Shown piece after piece: positions 29,459-38,588 of a DNA stretch of 61,223 nt. How positions within the stretch are numbered: the first letter of the stretch is position 1; each line of letters begins with the position of its first letter. The notes under the pieces were generated by a model. It made no database searches and had not been told where the DNA came from. It saw nothing but the letters and a program-made list of their open reading frames with translations. The position numbers and the translations under genes are program-made. The DNA comes from Dethiosulfovibrio faecalis (GTDB lineage: Bacteria > Synergistota > Synergistia > Synergistales > Dethiosulfovibrionaceae), in the NCBI RefSeq assembly GCF_021568795.1, contig NZ_JAKGUE010000016.1:1-61223 (forward strand), read 5' to 3'.

Positions 29459-29919
29459 TAGCCGTTTTGGTCTTTGCCTGGTGTCTTCAGGATTTTCTCC
29501 AGGCGTTGTTTTTGGGGTGGACTAACTCTCCCGATGTATTTCTCCTGACTTTGTTGACAGTGGGATTGCTCGATGAAACGGCGGAGCACAGGTATCTGTG
29601 GATAGCTTTCATAGGTGGGGTGCTTATAGACCTCCGTTGGACCGGGGTTCCCGGAATGCATGGAGCTCTGTTCTGCGTCGCCTACATGACCTCAGGCCTT
29701 TTTTGGGCCTTTATTCCGAAGGAAGGTCGTGTTCCCTATCTCTTCCTGTCCTTAATAACGGTGAATTTGGTAGTAGTAGCCCTATTTCGGTGGGTGTTAT
29801 CACAGGTCGGTTTACCTATAGGAACAGCCTCTTTTGGAGCCTGGGTGTTGCTAACGGTACCTTTCATACTGATATCGTGGCTCTATTATTGCTGGTTTTA
29901 CAGGAGAGAAAATGTTTGA
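29455..29919 (+). CDS. mreD: Rod shape-determining protein MreD
   Basis: A 154-residue membrane protein with about five hydrophobic helices, the usual size for MreD. The sequence is poorly conserved in this family, so the call rests on membrane topology and on its place between mreC and mrdA, with 4- and 8-base overlaps. The motif FIGGVLIDLRWTGVPGMHG resembles the MreD GLL.D...G.LG stretch. Confidence 0.8.
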   Translation: MIAVLVFAWCLQDFLQALFLGWTNSPDVFLLTLLTVGLLDETAEHRYLWIAFIGGVLIDLRWTGVPGMHGALFCVAYMTSGLFWAFIPKEGRVPYLFLSLITVNLVVVALFRWVLSQVGLPIGTASFGAWVLLTVPFILISWLYYCWFYRRENV

Positions 29920-31684
29920 CGATAAAGTGTTGCTGAACTCCAGACTACGGCTGATAAGGATAGCACTGATGCTCTCTATGTTGGTCCTGTTCAGCGGATT
30001 GCTGTATTATCAGGTTTTTCGATCCGACAAGTACGTCAAATTGGCGACGTCGAACAAACTGAGAGTGGTTAGGCTTCCCGCCAGAAGAGGGAGAATTCTC
30101 GATGCCAACGGGGTTCTTCTGGCGAACAATGTCTTGACGTTCGACATAGTGGGCTACCCGTTAGACCTTAGAAAAGAGGGAATACTGTCCGATTTTGCCG
30201 ACCTGTTGGGTCGACATGGTATTCCTCTTACCGAGGAGATCCTGGAGAAGAGGATAAAAAAACAGTATGTAGTGCCCTACCGTTCCGTTGTTTTGCTCCG
30301 TAACCTGACCTTACCGCAGGTAACGGATCTGGTTGGGGATCCCGAATTTCCTCCGCAGCTTTTTCACCTTCCCGTCTGGAGAAGGACCTACCCTGTAGGA
30401 GCTCTCGTCTGTCACGTATTGGGTTACGTCGGGGAGATTTCGGAGCAGGAACTCAAGGAATTGGGGCAGGACGGCGAGACCTCTCGTTTTGTCGGAGGCG
30501 ACGTAATAGGCAAGGGAGGGGTCGAACAGTTTTACGAAGATCGCCTACAGGGCTACCCGGGACACAAGGTTCTGGAAGTCGACGCGAGAGGGCGATTCGT
30601 CAGGATTCTGTCCGGGAGAAAGCCTGTCCCTGGAGAAGACCTGTCTTTGACCCTTGACCTGGGAGCGCAAAAGTTCGCTGCCGATCTTTTAGGAGAGAGT
30701 CGAGGTGCCGTCATAGCCATGGACTTGAGGAGCGGAGGATTAAAAGTACTTTACTCCAACCCTACCTTCGACCTAAATCCTCTTGCCTGGGGAGTTTCTT
30801 CCAAAGAATGGAGAGATCTCGTCTCCGATCCCCATCGTCCCATGATGAACAGAGCGATCAGTGGGACCTACTCTCCCGGTTCGGTGTATAAACCGGTCGT
30901 AGCCTATGCCGCACTGGCCGACGGTGTCGTAACGGAGAAGACTACTTTCTTTTGCTCCGGAAAGTTCGAACTCGGAAATCAGGTCTTTCGTTGTCATAGA
31001 CGTTGGGGCCACGGAAACGAGGATCTAGTCGGAGCTCTGAGAGATTCCTGTGACGTCTATTTTTACGAGGTTGGACAGAGAGTAGGAATAGATTCGTTGG
31101 TTCGTTGGGGCAAGGTCTTTGGGATAGGCTTAAAGACCGGAATCGATCTTCCCGGTGAATCGGAGGGAAATATCGCAGGTCGGGATTGGAAGGAAAAGCG
31201 TTTCGGAGATAGGTGGTACAAAGGCGATACAGTAAATTATTCGATCGGTCAAGGGTTTCTCCTGATGACCCCTATACAGATATTGAGGCAGTTCGGAGCT
31301 CTTGCGACGGGGAAATTGTTGCGCCCCCATTTGTTCTCAGACGCGGCTTCGCCTCCGGTCGACCTCGGTCTCTCTCCTAAATTTCTCAAGGTGGTTCAAA
31401 AGGGCATGGCCGCTGTGGTCAAGCCCAAGGGGACGGGATGGCGTGCCGGTATCTACGGAGTCTCCGTGGCCGGTAAGACCGGTACAGTTCAGAATTCCGG
31501 AGAGGACCATGCGGTGTTCGGAGGATATGCTCCGGCCGAAAATCCACGCTATGCTGTCGTAGCTTTCGTAGAGGAAGGATTGCATGGCAGCACCGCCGCC
31601 GCTCCCATAGTTGGTCAGCTTCTGGCGTATTTGGTCAAAAACGACGAAGGAGGTTCCGGCGGTGCTTCAAGAAAAGGCAAATGA
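29912..31684 (+). CDS. mrdA: Penicillin-binding protein 2 (elongasome transpeptidase)
   Basis: 590 residues. A class B PBP that crosslinks lateral peptidoglycan with RodA. One membrane anchor (residues ~15-35), a dimerisation/pedestal domain starting RLPARRGRILDANG, and the transpeptidase with the nucleophile in SPGSVYK, the SCD motif in the SxD form typical of PBP2, and KTGT (AGKTGTVQN). The start overlaps mreD by 8 bases, and its 3' end overlaps minC by 23. Confidence 0.95.
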   Translation: MFDDKVLLNSRLRLIRIALMLSMLVLFSGLLYYQVFRSDKYVKLATSNKLRVVRLPARRGRILDANGVLLANNVLTFDIVGYPLDLRKEGILSDFADLLGRHGIPLTEEILEKRIKKQYVVPYRSVVLLRNLTLPQVTDLVGDPEFPPQLFHLPVWRRTYPVGALVCHVLGYVGEISEQELKELGQDGETSRFVGGDVIGKGGVEQFYEDRLQGYPGHKVLEVDARGRFVRILSGRKPVPGEDLSLTLDLGAQKFAADLLGESRGAVIAMDLRSGGLKVLYSNPTFDLNPLAWGVSSKEWRDLVSDPHRPMMNRAISGTYSPGSVYKPVVAYAALADGVVTEKTTFFCSGKFELGNQVFRCHRRWGHGNEDLVGALRDSCDVYFYEVGQRVGIDSLVRWGKVFGIGLKTGIDLPGESEGNIAGRDWKEKRFGDRWYKGDTVNYSIGQGFLLMTPIQILRQFGALATGKLLRPHLFSDAASPPVDLGLSPKFLKVVQKGMAAVVKPKGTGWRAGIYGVSVAGKTGTVQNSGEDHAVFGGYAPAENPRYAVVAFVEEGLHGSTAAAPIVGQLLAYLVKNDEGGSGGASRKGK

Positions 31685-32336
31685 CGATATGGTTACGTTG
31701 AAAGGACAGGGCAGTCTACTGAGATTATTGTTGCCCTCGAATGGTCCGTTGGAGATAGTGCTATCTCAGGCCAAACAGGCCTTGGATAAGGCATCTTCCA
31801 TGATCGGCGATATAGGGATTGTCTTGGAGACCGGTTGTAGACGTCTGGACGGGATCTCTGTCGTTCGGATTCTGGAGGATCTTATATGGCCGATGTCCTT
31901 AAACGTGAAATATTGGAAGAGTGAGGATAGAGAAACAACCGTTCTTCTTAAGAGATCTGGTTTTTCCTTGGAGGACGATGAGGTTTCCTCCGGTAATCTC
32001 TGCACCGGAGAGCCCTTGGTGGTGGATCGATCCCTTAGATCGGGTCAGAAGGTGGTTCACGATGGCGACGTCCTTATACTGGGGAGCGTTCACGATGGTT
32101 CCGAGGTTTTGGCGTCAGGAAATATCTGCGTTTTTGGAAAACTTCAGGGCCTTGTTCACGCTGGTTCTCAAGGAGACGATAGAAGGTTCATCGCCGTCGA
32201 TTCCTTTATGGCTCGTCAGGTAAGGATAGGCTGTAGGGTCAGCAACGAAATGGCCCAGTCGGAACAACGCTGGTGGGGAAGGCCTGTTATAATTTCCATT
32301 GAAAGAGGGTCTTTTTTGGTTACCGAGCGAGATTGA
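31662..32336 (+). CDS. minC: Septum site-determining protein MinC
   Basis: 224 residues. Inhibits FtsZ polymerisation away from mid-cell when bound to MinD. An N-terminal MinC_N-like half is followed by a C-terminal beta-helix with SLRSGQKVVHDGDVLILGSV and ASGNICVFGKLQGLVHAG, the MinD-binding part. GTG 31662 is chosen because AAGGAGG (31647-31653) is 8 bases upstream; the earlier in-frame start lies well within mrdA. It overlaps the end of mrdA by 23 bases. Confidence 0.92.
   Translation: MLQEKANDDMVTLKGQGSLLRLLLPSNGPLEIVLSQAKQALDKASSMIGDIGIVLETGCRRLDGISVVRILEDLIWPMSLNVKYWKSEDRETTVLLKRSGFSLEDDEVSSGNLCTGEPLVVDRSLRSGQKVVHDGDVLILGSVHDGSEVLASGNICVFGKLQGLVHAGSQGDDRRFIAVDSFMARQVRIGCRVSNEMAQSEQRWWGRPVIISIERGSFLVTERD
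32285..32293 (+). promoter_or_regulatory. Possible internal promoter for minDE-rodA
   Basis: TGT followed by a perfect TATAAT (32288-32293) near the end of minC makes an extended -10, about 85 bases before minD. A second TATAAT occurs at 32347-32352. Neither has a good -35. Confidence 0.35.
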
Positions 32337-32377
32337 TTACGGGTTTTATAATTTTAAAATAGATGGGGGTTTTTTCT

Positions 32378-33181
32378 GTGGATGCACGGGTGATAGTTGT
32401 TACCTCGGGCAAAGGCGGAGTGGGAAAGACGACCACCACCGCCAACGTCTCAATGGCGCTTGCCAAGAGAGGCTATAAGGTCGTGGCCGTCGATGCGGAT
32501 ATAGGACTAAGAAATCTCGATGTCATCCTCGGACTTGAGAACCGAATAGTATATAACCTAGTGGATGTCATAGAGGGTAATTGCGGACTTCGACAGGCTA
32601 TGGTAAAGGACAAAAGGGTAGAGGGGCTTTACCTTCTTCCGGCGGCTCAAACCAGGACCAAGGATGCGGTGTCTCCCGACCAGATGAAGTATCTCTGCGA
32701 CGAGCTCAAGAAGGAATTCGACTTCGTTCTTCTTGACAGTCCCGCCGGTATCGAGGGGGGGTTTCAGAATGCGGCCATAGGAGCCAGAGAGGCTCTGGTC
32801 GTTACCACTCCCGACGTTTCCGCTGTAAGAGATGCCGACAGGATCATAGGAATGCTCGAGTCGATGGGGAAGATGCCCATAAAACTCATCGTTAACAGGA
32901 TAAGACCCCAGATGGTGGCCAAGGGAGAGATGTTATCGGTCGACGACGTGCTGGAGATCCTTGCAGTGGACCTCGCTGGAATAGTCCCCGAGGACGAATC
33001 GGTCGTGACTTCCTCCAATAAAGGGGAACCTCTCACCATGGGGGACGGATCCCCTGCTGCCAGGGCTTTTGCGAATATAGCCGGAAGAATAGTGGGAGAG
33101 GAAATAAACCTGCTGGACATGAGGTCATCTCAAAGGGAAGGTCTTCTGGATGGCTTTAAAAAGTTCTTTCTCCGGAAGTAG
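32378..33181 (+). CDS. minD: Septum site-determining ATPase MinD
   Basis: 267 residues. A membrane-bound deviant Walker ATPase that recruits MinC and is set oscillating by MinE. Deviant Walker A SGKGGVGKTTTT near residue 10, LLDSPAGIEGGF (Walker B region), and a C-terminal amphipathic membrane-targeting helix (LDGFKKFFLRK). GTG 32378 is preferred over ATG 32363 because GGGGGT lies between them at correct spacing and the upstream ATG has no ribosome site. Confidence 0.95.
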   Translation: MDARVIVVTSGKGGVGKTTTTANVSMALAKRGYKVVAVDADIGLRNLDVILGLENRIVYNLVDVIEGNCGLRQAMVKDKRVEGLYLLPAAQTRTKDAVSPDQMKYLCDELKKEFDFVLLDSPAGIEGGFQNAAIGAREALVVTTPDVSAVRDADRIIGMLESMGKMPIKLIVNRIRPQMVAKGEMLSVDDVLEILAVDLAGIVPEDESVVTSSNKGEPLTMGDGSPAARAFANIAGRIVGEEINLLDMRSSQREGLLDGFKKFFLRK

Positions 33182-33193
33182 AAAGGGACAGAT

Positions 33194-33469
33194 ATGAGTT
33201 TTCTGGATAAGATATTCGGTAAGAAAAAATCTCAGTCCGTCGCCAAGGAGAGGCTCCAGCTAGTATTGATCAACGATAGATCGGACATCTCCCCAGAGGT
33301 GCTGGAAAGGCTTCGAGAGGACTTAATCTCCGTGATCTCCAGTTATATGGAGATAGATACGGAACATATAGAGATGGACTTCGATCGAGAGGGGAAGAAA
33401 GTGGCCTTAGTGGCCAACATCCCTGTAACCAACATCAGGAGGGGCCAGCGAGGCAACAGGGATGTCTGA
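33194..33469 (+). CDS. minE: Cell division topological specificity factor MinE
   Basis: 91 residues. Activates MinD ATPase and confines MinCD to the poles. N-terminal membrane-binding and anti-MinCD part (FLDKIFGKKKSQSVAKERLQLVLINDR) and a C-terminal dimerisation domain. The minCDE set is complete, so the Min system is expected to oscillate instead of being anchored by DivIVA. Its end overlaps rodA by 8 bases. Confidence 0.95.
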   Translation: MSFLDKIFGKKKSQSVAKERLQLVLINDRSDISPEVLERLREDLISVISSYMEIDTEHIEMDFDREGKKVALVANIPVTNIRRGQRGNRDV

Positions 33470-34586
33470 GGAAAGAACGCATTCCTTCCGTAGATCGTTG
33501 AAAGGACTCGATCTTGCGCTGTTCTTCTGCATCGCAGTTCTGTATTTCGTGGGAGTTGCCTTCATATACAGCGCAGCATCGGGGATAAACGTCAGCGGAA
33601 TTGGTTTCGCTCGTCGCCAGTTGGTATGGGGGGGCGTCTCAATTCTGGCCTTCGGTGCGGTTCTGAAAGTCGGTTACAGACGTTTGTTAAGTTGGGGGTA
33701 CTGGATTTACGGTGGAATTCTCTGTTGTCTCGTATTAGTCTTGCTTACAGGAGTCGTGGCGAAGGGAGCCCAGTCCTGGTTCTCCTTCGGTGGACTCAGA
33801 CTGCAGCCATCCGAGATGGGGAAGATCTCCTTGGCTTTGTTGCTGGCCAAGCTTTCGGTATACGGCAAGTTGGAGACTCTTTCGGGCTTTCTGAAGGTGT
33901 GGGCTCTGTCCGGGTGCAGTCTGGTCCTTGTCTTGCTCCAACCGGACCTGGGAAGTGCCCTGGTATATGCGACCATGATCTTCGCCGCTCTATGGGCATC
34001 AGGGTGTCGTAAACGCCATTTCTTTTCCCTTATAGGCCTTGGATTGGCCATGCTCCCCGTGGGATGGCATTTTCTTAAGGGATATCAGAAACAGAGGTTG
34101 ATGGTCTTCGTTGATCCATCCCTAGACCCGTTAGGGGCGGGCTATAACGTCATACAGTCCAGGATTGCCGTCGGTTCCGGGTCGATCTGGGGCAAGGGAT
34201 TCCTTCAAGGTACCCAGAGCAAGCTTCGTTTCTTGCCTGAGCCTCATACGGATTTTATATTCAGCGTTTTTTCCGAGGAATGTGGTTTCATCGGAGGAGT
34301 CGTTGTTCTGGCTATTTTTTCGTTGCTTTTCTGGAGAATGATCTCCATCGCGATCAAGACCAAGGATAAACAGGCTAAAGTCATGATAGCCGCCTTGACC
34401 GCCTGGATATGGTTTCAGGTCTTCGAATGTGTGGGGATGAGCATGGGGCTTCTTCCCGTGACGGGGCTTCCTCTTCCCCTTCTGAGTTACGGAGGTAGTG
34501 CCTTGGTCGCCACCTCCGTTGCCTTGGGATTGATAGCGAGTGTGGGCATTACCGATGAGATGGAGCGCCAGACTTTTGAAAGGTAA
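33462..34586 (+). CDS. rodA: Peptidoglycan glycosyltransferase RodA (SEDS family)
   Basis: A membrane polymerase (374 aa, ten helices) that polymerises lateral-wall glycan strands with PBP2. SEDS signatures: LQPSEMGKI, LLQPDLGSALVY, LPEPHTDFIFSVFSEE and LPLPLLSYGGSA. Assignment to RodA and not FtsW rests on its location in the mre/mrdA cluster; sequence alone cannot fully separate the two. Confidence 0.92.
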   Translation: MSEERTHSFRRSLKGLDLALFFCIAVLYFVGVAFIYSAASGINVSGIGFARRQLVWGGVSILAFGAVLKVGYRRLLSWGYWIYGGILCCLVLVLLTGVVAKGAQSWFSFGGLRLQPSEMGKISLALLLAKLSVYGKLETLSGFLKVWALSGCSLVLVLLQPDLGSALVYATMIFAALWASGCRKRHFFSLIGLGLAMLPVGWHFLKGYQKQRLMVFVDPSLDPLGAGYNVIQSRIAVGSGSIWGKGFLQGTQSKLRFLPEPHTDFIFSVFSEECGFIGGVVVLAIFSLLFWRMISIAIKTKDKQAKVMIAALTAWIWFQVFECVGMSMGLLPVTGLPLPLLSYGGSALVATSVALGLIASVGITDEMERQTFER

Positions 34587-34620
34587 TCGTTTTTGTTTTT
34601 AACTGACAGGGGAGCGATTT

Positions 34621-36453
34621 ATGTTTTTTGACGAGTGGAACGATCGACGATGGGAAGCGATGGCCTCGGTCAAGCGTCCTTCGAGATACGCCGGAGGGGA
34701 GTGGGGAGACACTTCACCCAAGGTAGGTCCCTCCTACAGGATATGTCTGTGTTTTCCAGATGTCTACGAGGTGGGTATGAGCTATCTGGGGTATCAGCTT
34801 TTGTACTCCATGATAAAAGGACTCGATCGGATAGATGTGGAGAGAGCTTACTGTCCTTGGATAGACATGGAAAAAGAGATGAGATCCAGGAACATCTCTC
34901 TGGGATCTCTGGAATCCGATCGGTCTCTGTCCGACTTCGACGCCTTAGGATTCACGTTGCAATACGAGCTCTCTTTTACGAATATACTGACCATGCTTGA
35001 TCTGGGCGGCATCCCCCTGAAGGCATCCGATAGAGGTGATGACGCCCCGCTTGTCATAGCGGGAGGCCCGGGGGCGCTGGCTCCCGAACCTATCTCCGAG
35101 TTTTTCGACCTTATCTGTCTTGGAGACGGAGAGGAGATGCTCCCATCTCTGCTCGAGTCATTGGCCGAATCTTCCGAAATGTCACGGGACGACAGAATTC
35201 GTATGGCCTCCGATATCCCGGGGGTCTACGCTCCTTCAATAATTGATTGGACCTACGGCGAGCAAGGTGCCTTACCTCTTGAGTTGAAAAGCTCTCTTTC
35301 CAGAGTAATTTCTGCCGACATGGACTCGATCTGCCCCGATTCCGCGATAGTTCCGTCTGCCAGTATCCTGCACGACAGGATCGCCGTCGAGGTCTTTCGT
35401 GGTTGTTCCAGAGGATGCCGCTTCTGCCAGGCTGGGATGATATATCGCCCCATAAGGGAACGATCTCCCGAAAAGGTATTGGAGACGGTAAAGAAACTTG
35501 CCGAGGCCACCGGATGGGAGGAGGTCAGCCTCGTGTCTCTGGCGAGCTGCGACTACTCCAGGATCGGCGAGGCCATAGAGATGTTGAGGCCTTATCTGGA
35601 CGCCAGAGACATGAAGCTCAGCTTGCCCAGCCTCAGGATGGACAACTTCGCCCTCTCTTTGGCCGCAGGGCTGGACGTAATGAAAAAAAGCGGTTTGACC
35701 TTGGCGCCGGAGGCGGGATCTCAGAGGCTCAGGGACGTGATAAACAAAGGGGTCTCCGAGGAAGACGTGGAGACCACTCTGAAAGCTGCCTTCGAGCACG
35801 GGTGGAATAGGATAAAACTTTATTTTATGATGGGGCTTCCGACGGAGACGGAGGAGGATCTTGCCGGGATTCTCAGGATAGCCGATAGAGCCGCCAAGAT
35901 AGGTCGTTCCATGAAAAAGAGGGGGCAGATCTCCGTTTCGGTGGCAGGTTTCGTGCCGAAACCTCACACCCCTTTCCAATGGGAGGCTCAGGACGATATC
36001 GAGACCCTAAGAGAAAAGGGACGATGGCTCAAGGGACGTGTCAGAGATAAGAAGATATCTCTCAGGTACCATGAACCGGAGCAGACTTTTCTGGAAGGCG
36101 TTTTCGCAAGAGGCGACAGGAGATTGGGCGATGTCATAGAGCGGGCCTGGCGTTTAGGGGCCCGTTTCGACGGTTGGACCGAGACATTCGATCTGTCCAT
36201 ATGGCTCAGGGCTTTCGAGGAATGTTCCGTCGACCCGGAATGGTACAACCAAAGGGAGAGGTACAGGGACGAGGGCTTCCCCTGGGATCACATTGACGTC
36301 GGAGTGACCAGAGAATTTCTCTGGAGAGAGAGATGCCGTTCCAGGGAAGGTCTTTTAACCCCCGATTGCCGTGGAGGGACCTGCTCTGCCTGTGGATGGC
36401 AGGGGCGAGGATGCAGCTGGTCCGGGGGAGGTGCCGATCTTGCCCAGAATTAG
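34621..36453 (+). CDS. B12-binding-type radical SAM protein (TIGR03960-like)
   Basis: 610 residues. An N-terminal cobalamin-binding-like region (residues ~40-200, including GGPGALAPEPISEFFDLICLGDGE) precedes a radical SAM core with the cluster motif CSRGCRFCQAGMIYRPIRER (three cysteines, CxxxCxxC). The C-terminus is cysteine-rich (CRGGTCSACGWQGRGC). This matches an uncharacterised family that is nearly always followed by a DUF2344 gene, as here. The reaction is unknown; proximity to rng suggests RNA or ribosome biology. It overlaps the next gene by 14 bases. Confidence 0.85.
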   Translation: MFFDEWNDRRWEAMASVKRPSRYAGGEWGDTSPKVGPSYRICLCFPDVYEVGMSYLGYQLLYSMIKGLDRIDVERAYCPWIDMEKEMRSRNISLGSLESDRSLSDFDALGFTLQYELSFTNILTMLDLGGIPLKASDRGDDAPLVIAGGPGALAPEPISEFFDLICLGDGEEMLPSLLESLAESSEMSRDDRIRMASDIPGVYAPSIIDWTYGEQGALPLELKSSLSRVISADMDSICPDSAIVPSASILHDRIAVEVFRGCSRGCRFCQAGMIYRPIRERSPEKVLETVKKLAEATGWEEVSLVSLASCDYSRIGEAIEMLRPYLDARDMKLSLPSLRMDNFALSLAAGLDVMKKSGLTLAPEAGSQRLRDVINKGVSEEDVETTLKAAFEHGWNRIKLYFMMGLPTETEEDLAGILRIADRAAKIGRSMKKRGQISVSVAGFVPKPHTPFQWEAQDDIETLREKGRWLKGRVRDKKISLRYHEPEQTFLEGVFARGDRRLGDVIERAWRLGARFDGWTETFDLSIWLRAFEECSVDPEWYNQRERYRDEGFPWDHIDVGVTREFLWRERCRSREGLLTPDCRGGTCSACGWQGRGCSWSGGGADLAQN

Positions 36454-37081
36454 AGTCCTTTTCTCTAAAAGAGGTCCTTTTTGTTTCATACGTCACGTCG
36501 AGTTACCTCAGATATTCTCCCGGGCTGCCGCCAGGGCGGGGTTGTCCATAGAGTTGACGGAGGGATTCTCCCCCCATCCCAAGATCTCCCTAGGTCCTGC
36601 TCTGCCTGTCGGTGTGGTCGCCTGTGCCGAGCCGGCGGAGATCTGGTTCGACGACTGGCGGGATTCATATCTCGAAAAGTTTGACGGCGCTCTTCCCGAC
36701 GGCCTTTCTGTGTTTGCAGCCGAGCCAGTCGAGGGAAAATCGCTAAATAAACTCTCCGATGCCGGGGAGTATGTCGTGCATTTTCCCCGTGACGAAAAGA
36801 GAGAGACAGTTTTGTCTCTCTTGAGAGAGGAAAAGCACCCCTGGGAGGAGTCCCTTCTCGACTGGGAGATAATCGATCGCTCCTTCCGTATGGTTATGTC
36901 GTCCCCCTCTCAGAAAGGTCCGGGGCATATAGTCAAAAAACTGGTAGAGATGGAGATAATCCGGGGATGGGCCGATGTAAGATTGGCTCGTCTTTCCGTA
37001 GGTACATGGAACAGCGAATCTAAAAAGGTGGTTCCTCTGGTCGAGAGCGCCTCTGGGACTCTTTCCGTCAGAGAGGGGTGA
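36440..37081 (+). CDS. DUF2344 / radical SAM-linked protein (TIGR03936-like)
   Basis: 213 residues with the family start RIRVLFSKRGPFCFIRHVEL and GFSPHPKISLGPALPVGV. It is the constant partner of the preceding radical SAM protein; in some bacteria the two are fused. TTG 36440 is chosen: GGGGGAGG (36424-36431) is 8 bases upstream, and translation from there starts exactly at the conserved N-terminus. The overlap with the upstream gene suggests coupled synthesis at a fixed ratio. Function unknown. Confidence 0.85.
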   Translation: MPRIRVLFSKRGPFCFIRHVELPQIFSRAAARAGLSIELTEGFSPHPKISLGPALPVGVVACAEPAEIWFDDWRDSYLEKFDGALPDGLSVFAAEPVEGKSLNKLSDAGEYVVHFPRDEKRETVLSLLREEKHPWEESLLDWEIIDRSFRMVMSSPSQKGPGHIVKKLVEMEIIRGWADVRLARLSVGTWNSESKKVVPLVESASGTLSVREG

Positions 37082-37085
37082 GACC

Positions 37086-38588
37086 GTGGCCGATCGGGAC
37101 AGCGAGATCAGGATAATAGCCAACACAGTCGATCCCGAGGAGATGAGGGTAGCGATAATAGAGGGCGACAGGCTCAGAGAGCTCTTCATAGAGCGGATGT
37201 GGGAGCGCCAGAAAACAGGTGAGATCTACAAAGCCAGGGTGGAAAGCGTCTTACCGGGTATGAACGCCTCCTTCGTCAACCTAGGGGACGGCAGAAACGC
37301 CTTTCTCTATCTCAACGACGCCAAGGGGTACCATCTAAAGCCTGGGATGGACGTGGTCGTTCAGGTCGTCAAGACCGCCAGAAAAAACAAAGGAGCCAGG
37401 GTTACAACCAGACTGTCTCTGCCAGGACGTTTTCTCGTGATAGTCCCCGGAGGTCAGGACGTCGGGGTTTCGAAGAGGATCGTGGAAGACAAGGAACGTC
37501 TCAGACTCAGGGACGTAGCCAGACAGCTCTCGAAAAGAGAGGATATCGGCATCATCGTCAGAACCGCCGCCGAAGGTCAGGATCCGGAAATTCTCGAAAA
37601 CGATTTCGATAGCTTGATGCAACTTTGGCGCGAGGTCGCACACGAGGCCGATGTACAGACAGCCCCATGCCTTCTCTATCGGGATCCGGGGCTTACCGGC
37701 CGTGTCCTTCGGGACGAGTTCTCCGGAGACGTCTTCGAGATCGTGACCGACAACGAGGAAGAGAAAACCAAGGTGGAGGAATGGCTGAGGACATACGGGG
37801 GACAGGTTATGCCGTCGGTATCCCTTCATCGAGGCAATACCCCTGTCTTCGAGTTCTACGACATAGAGAAAGAGGTAGCGGCCGCGCTGGACCAGAAGGT
37901 ATGGCTTCGTTCCGGTGCCTATATAGTGATCGAACAGACCGAGGCTATGACGGTAATAGACGTAAATACCGGTAAATTCGTAGGCGATACGGACCTGAGG
38001 CACACGGTTTTACAGACCAACCTCGAGGCAGCCGACGAGATAGCCTGGCAGCTTCGTCTCAGAGCCATCGGTGGAATAGTCATAGTGGATTTCATAGACA
38101 TGGAATGCGAGGAAGATAAAACGGCCTTGGTCCAGAGGATGGAACAGCTTTTGGCCGACGATCGATGTCGCTCCAAGGTCTTCGGAGTTACCCATCTTGG
38201 ATTGGTGGAGATCACCAGAAAGAGAGCCAGAACTGACGTGAGGTCCATACTCACGAGGAGCTGTCCTTTTTGTGGCACCACTGCCAGGGTATTGAAGGAA
38301 GACAGCGTCGCCGTGACATTGAAACGATTCATCCGAAAAATCGTCAGGTCCAATAAATCGGAGGCCATGCTGTTGGAATGTAACTCCCATATCGCCGGCT
38401 ATATAGCGGAGACCTATCTCTCCGTATGGGAGGAGGCTTTCGAACGTGCAATAGCTCTATGTGCCGTCCCTTCGATGGATTGGGAGAAATTCAGATTGGA
38501 CTATCAAGGGAGCAGGGAAGGGCTTGAAAAGAGAGTCGCCCAGCGTCAGGAGGAGGCCCTAGTTGTATATAGCACGACTTCAGCTTAA
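37086..38588 (+). CDS. rng: Ribonuclease G/E family endoribonuclease
   Basis: 500 residues, the short RNase G form without the degradosome scaffold of RNase E. It cleaves 5'-monophosphorylated RNA in rRNA processing and mRNA decay. An S1 domain (residues ~45-125), the DNase I-like catalytic region with both metal aspartates (VIDVNTGKFVG about residue 292; IVDFIDM about 335), and the zinc-link CPFCGTT. GTG 37086 is 4 bases after the DUF2344 stop. Its end overlaps smc by 26 bases. Confidence 0.94.
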   Translation: MADRDSEIRIIANTVDPEEMRVAIIEGDRLRELFIERMWERQKTGEIYKARVESVLPGMNASFVNLGDGRNAFLYLNDAKGYHLKPGMDVVVQVVKTARKNKGARVTTRLSLPGRFLVIVPGGQDVGVSKRIVEDKERLRLRDVARQLSKREDIGIIVRTAAEGQDPEILENDFDSLMQLWREVAHEADVQTAPCLLYRDPGLTGRVLRDEFSGDVFEIVTDNEEEKTKVEEWLRTYGGQVMPSVSLHRGNTPVFEFYDIEKEVAAALDQKVWLRSGAYIVIEQTEAMTVIDVNTGKFVGDTDLRHTVLQTNLEAADEIAWQLRLRAIGGIVIVDFIDMECEEDKTALVQRMEQLLADDRCRSKVFGVTHLGLVEITRKRARTDVRSILTRSCPFCGTTARVLKEDSVAVTLKRFIRKIVRSNKSEAMLLECNSHIAGYIAETYLSVWEEAFERAIALCAVPSMDWEKFRLDYQGSREGLEKRVAQRQEEALVVYSTTSA

